DNA from: VFHP01 sp964443385
Lineage (GTDB): Bacteria > Chloroflexota > Dehalococcoidia > Lucifugimonadales > UBA2985
Direction: 5' to 3'
Assembly (NCBI GenBank): GCA_964443385.1
Contig: CAYUCO010000137.1
Location: 1-6,087, forward strand
DNA length: 6,087 nt
Made by a program: the position numbers and the translations under genes. Below, piece after piece: positions 5,986 through 6,087 of this stretch (position 1 is its first letter; every line of letters begins with the position of its first letter). Below the pieces are notes generated by a model. That model had not been told where the DNA came from, did no database searches, and saw only the letters and a program-made list of their open reading frames with translations.

Positions 5986-6087
5986 ATGACCATCACCAAA
6001 ACTATGGAAGGTTCGGGCGCACATCAATACAAAGTTATAGGAACGAGGGCACCAAGACTGGATGGACTAGATAAGGTTACAGGATCC
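5986..6087 (+). CDS. Xanthine dehydrogenase-family molybdopterin-binding subunit, N-terminus (3' truncated)
   Basis: Only the first 34 codons are visible, and the frame is open to the window end. The segment YKVIGTRAPRLDGLDKVTGS (residues 15-34) is the characteristic beginning of the large, molybdenum-cofactor-binding subunit of the xanthine dehydrogenase/aldehyde oxidase family. That family includes CO dehydrogenase-like, 4-hydroxybenzoyl-CoA reductase-like and nicotinate or isoquinoline hydroxylases. Full-length members are about 750-800 residues and work with FAD and 2Fe-2S subunits, which would be expected just downstream. The visible part does not show the substrate class. AGGAGG at 5972-5977 stands 8 nt before the ATG at 5986, and a second in-frame Met at residue 7 has no site of its own. 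The preceding terminator and promoter-like region suggest that it opens a new operon. Confidence 0.82.
   Translation, partial: MTITKTMEGSGAHQYKVIGTRAPRLDGLDKVTGS

Noticed and set aside
6082..6087. Window ends exactly at GGATCC (BamHI site), suggesting a cloning junction
   Set aside because: The coding frame runs intact through it and the sequence matches the protein family, so it may be just where the window was cut. No vector sequence is visible.
1..6087. tRNA, rRNA, CRISPR array or insertion sequence
   Set aside because: No spaced repeat array, cloverleaf or transposase motif is seen in the short intergenic spaces, all of which are under 200 bp.

Overview
The window looks bacterial: compact genes, strong GGAGG/AGGAGG ribosome binding sites 5 to 8 nt from starts, moderately AT-rich DNA, and one clean intrinsic terminator. 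The gene families seen are an M20 amidohydrolase, a type III (CaiB/BaiF) CoA-transferase fusion, an S51 peptidase, an SMP-30/gluconolactonase-like protein and a xanthine dehydrogenase-type molybdenum hydroxylase. This mix suits an organic-matter-degrading heterotroph, possibly marine Chloroflexota of the SAR202 type. That assignment is inference from gene content and style only; there is no rRNA or marker gene here.

Layout. Bases 1-4063 carry three plus-strand genes in a row, with gaps of 52 and 32 nt and no terminator between them. They are the 3' end of an M20 amidohydrolase (1-637), an 879-residue tandem CoA-transferase (690-3329) and an S51 (peptidase E-like) peptidase starting at TTG (3362-4063). 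They are probably one transcription unit. The peptidase gene meets the minus-strand SMP-30-like gene (4060-4974) tail to tail, and the two stop codons share the palindrome TTAA. A 195-bp divergent spacer (4975-5169) follows, then a six-helix membrane protein of unrecognised family (5170-5835). A strong terminator (5877-5906) ends that unit. A new promoter region, with a 13-bp palindrome and a 9-bp direct repeat, leads into the first 34 codons of a molybdopterin-binding hydroxylase subunit (5986-6087), which runs off the window.

How the genes may work together (inference). The first three could release an acid from an amide or peptide conjugate (M20, S51) and activate it as a CoA thioester (CoA-transferase). 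The lactonase-like protein and the molybdenum hydroxylase would be further catabolic steps, but they belong to separate transcription units. The most notable feature is the CoA-transferase. Its first half keeps the expected catalytic aspartate (Asp183), while its second half has Trp/His at that position and has lost the N-terminal AGP active-site loop. It therefore looks like an enzyme fused to a catalytically dead copy of itself. I did not find a clearly new multi-gene system.
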